The notes under the pieces were generated by a model. It was given only the letters and a program-made list of their open reading frames with translations. It searched no databases and had not been told where the DNA came from. A stretch of 14,344 nucleotides of DNA from positions 1 to 14,344 of the forward strand of contig JAADFA010000067.1 of assembly GCA_013153135.1 (NCBI GenBank). Direction: 5' to 3'. This stretch comes from Chloroflexota bacterium. Lineage in GTDB: Bacteria; Chloroflexota; Anaerolineae; Anaerolineales; DRMV01. Below are positions 14,234 to 14,344 of the stretch, one piece after another. Made by a program: the position numbers and the translations under genes. Within the stretch, counting starts at the first letter, position 1. Every line of letters starts with the position of its first letter.

Positions 14234-14265
14234 GCTTGTGTCCGTGCTATGCTAGGAGGTGTTCT

Positions 14266-14344
14266 ATGCGCGACTTCCTCTTCCGTGGTTCGTTGGCCCA
14301 ACTGGACCCGGACTTGTACGATCTCACCCAAATCGAGGCCGAAC
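14266..14344 (+). CDS. glyA: Serine hydroxymethyltransferase, N-terminal fragment (cut by window edge)
   Basis: The first 26 codons of a gene that continues beyond the window. The start MRDFLFRGSLAQLDPDLYDL followed by TQIEAE resembles the N-terminus of glyA products in Chloroflexota, where a (F/L)RG(S/T)L-x-x-x-DP-(D/E) segment leads to an E-x-x-RQ stretch. SHMT interconverts serine and glycine with tetrahydrofolate, using PLP. AGGAGGT at 14254-14260 lies 5 nt before the ATG, a strong ribosome binding site. Because the PLP lysine and nearly all of the domain are outside the window, the call rests only on the N-terminus. Confidence 0.72.
   Translation, partial: MRDFLFRGSLAQLDPDLYDLTQIEAE

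Overview
The window is about 14.3 kb of high-GC (roughly 60 %, by eye) bacterial chromosome. It is densely packed with housekeeping genes; no tRNA, rRNA, insertion sequence or CRISPR array was seen. Protein features point to the phylum Chloroflexota (Anaerolineae-like): an actinobacterial/Chloroflexi-type inositol-3-phosphate synthase, a Pro/Thr-linked double-LysM lipoprotein, a bacterial translin-family protein, and a DnaE with an apparently intact PHP metal site. This assignment is inference, since no phylogenetic marker was tested.

Layout. Positions 1-11000 are essentially all minus strand. In transcription order (right to left) they hold ssb, a DUF3467 protein, a translin-family protein and a D-cysteine desulfhydrase-type PLP enzyme (gaps of 30, 12 and 1 nt, one operon). 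Next come dnaE plus an M20 peptidase (12-nt gap), then prfA plus prmC (4-nt ATGA overlap), and last ino1. A divergent promoter region near 11.0-11.19 kb separates these from a plus-strand pair, a double-LysM lipoprotein and a NUDIX hydrolase. The pair is followed by a small reading frame broken by two compensating homopolymer indels (12529-12798). rodA/ftsW (minus) converges on it. After a 352-nt intergenic region, the start of a serine hydroxymethyltransferase gene (glyA, plus) runs off the right edge.

Functional themes. RF1 and the methyltransferase that modifies its GGQ glutamine are translationally coupled. SSB, DnaE and two putative nucleic-acid or regulatory proteins (DUF3467, translin) sit together, suggesting a replication/nucleic-acid neighbourhood. 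RodA and the LysM lipoprotein belong to the cell envelope. Six of the seven promoters proposed here carry an extended -10 element (TGn followed by the hexamer), and several lack a good -35.

The observations most worth a second look are the translin-family RNase candidate in the ssb operon, the doubly frameshifted small gene after the NUDIX gene, and the recurrent extended -10 promoters. The UUCG hairpin placed almost at the predicted 5' end of the glyA transcript is also of interest.
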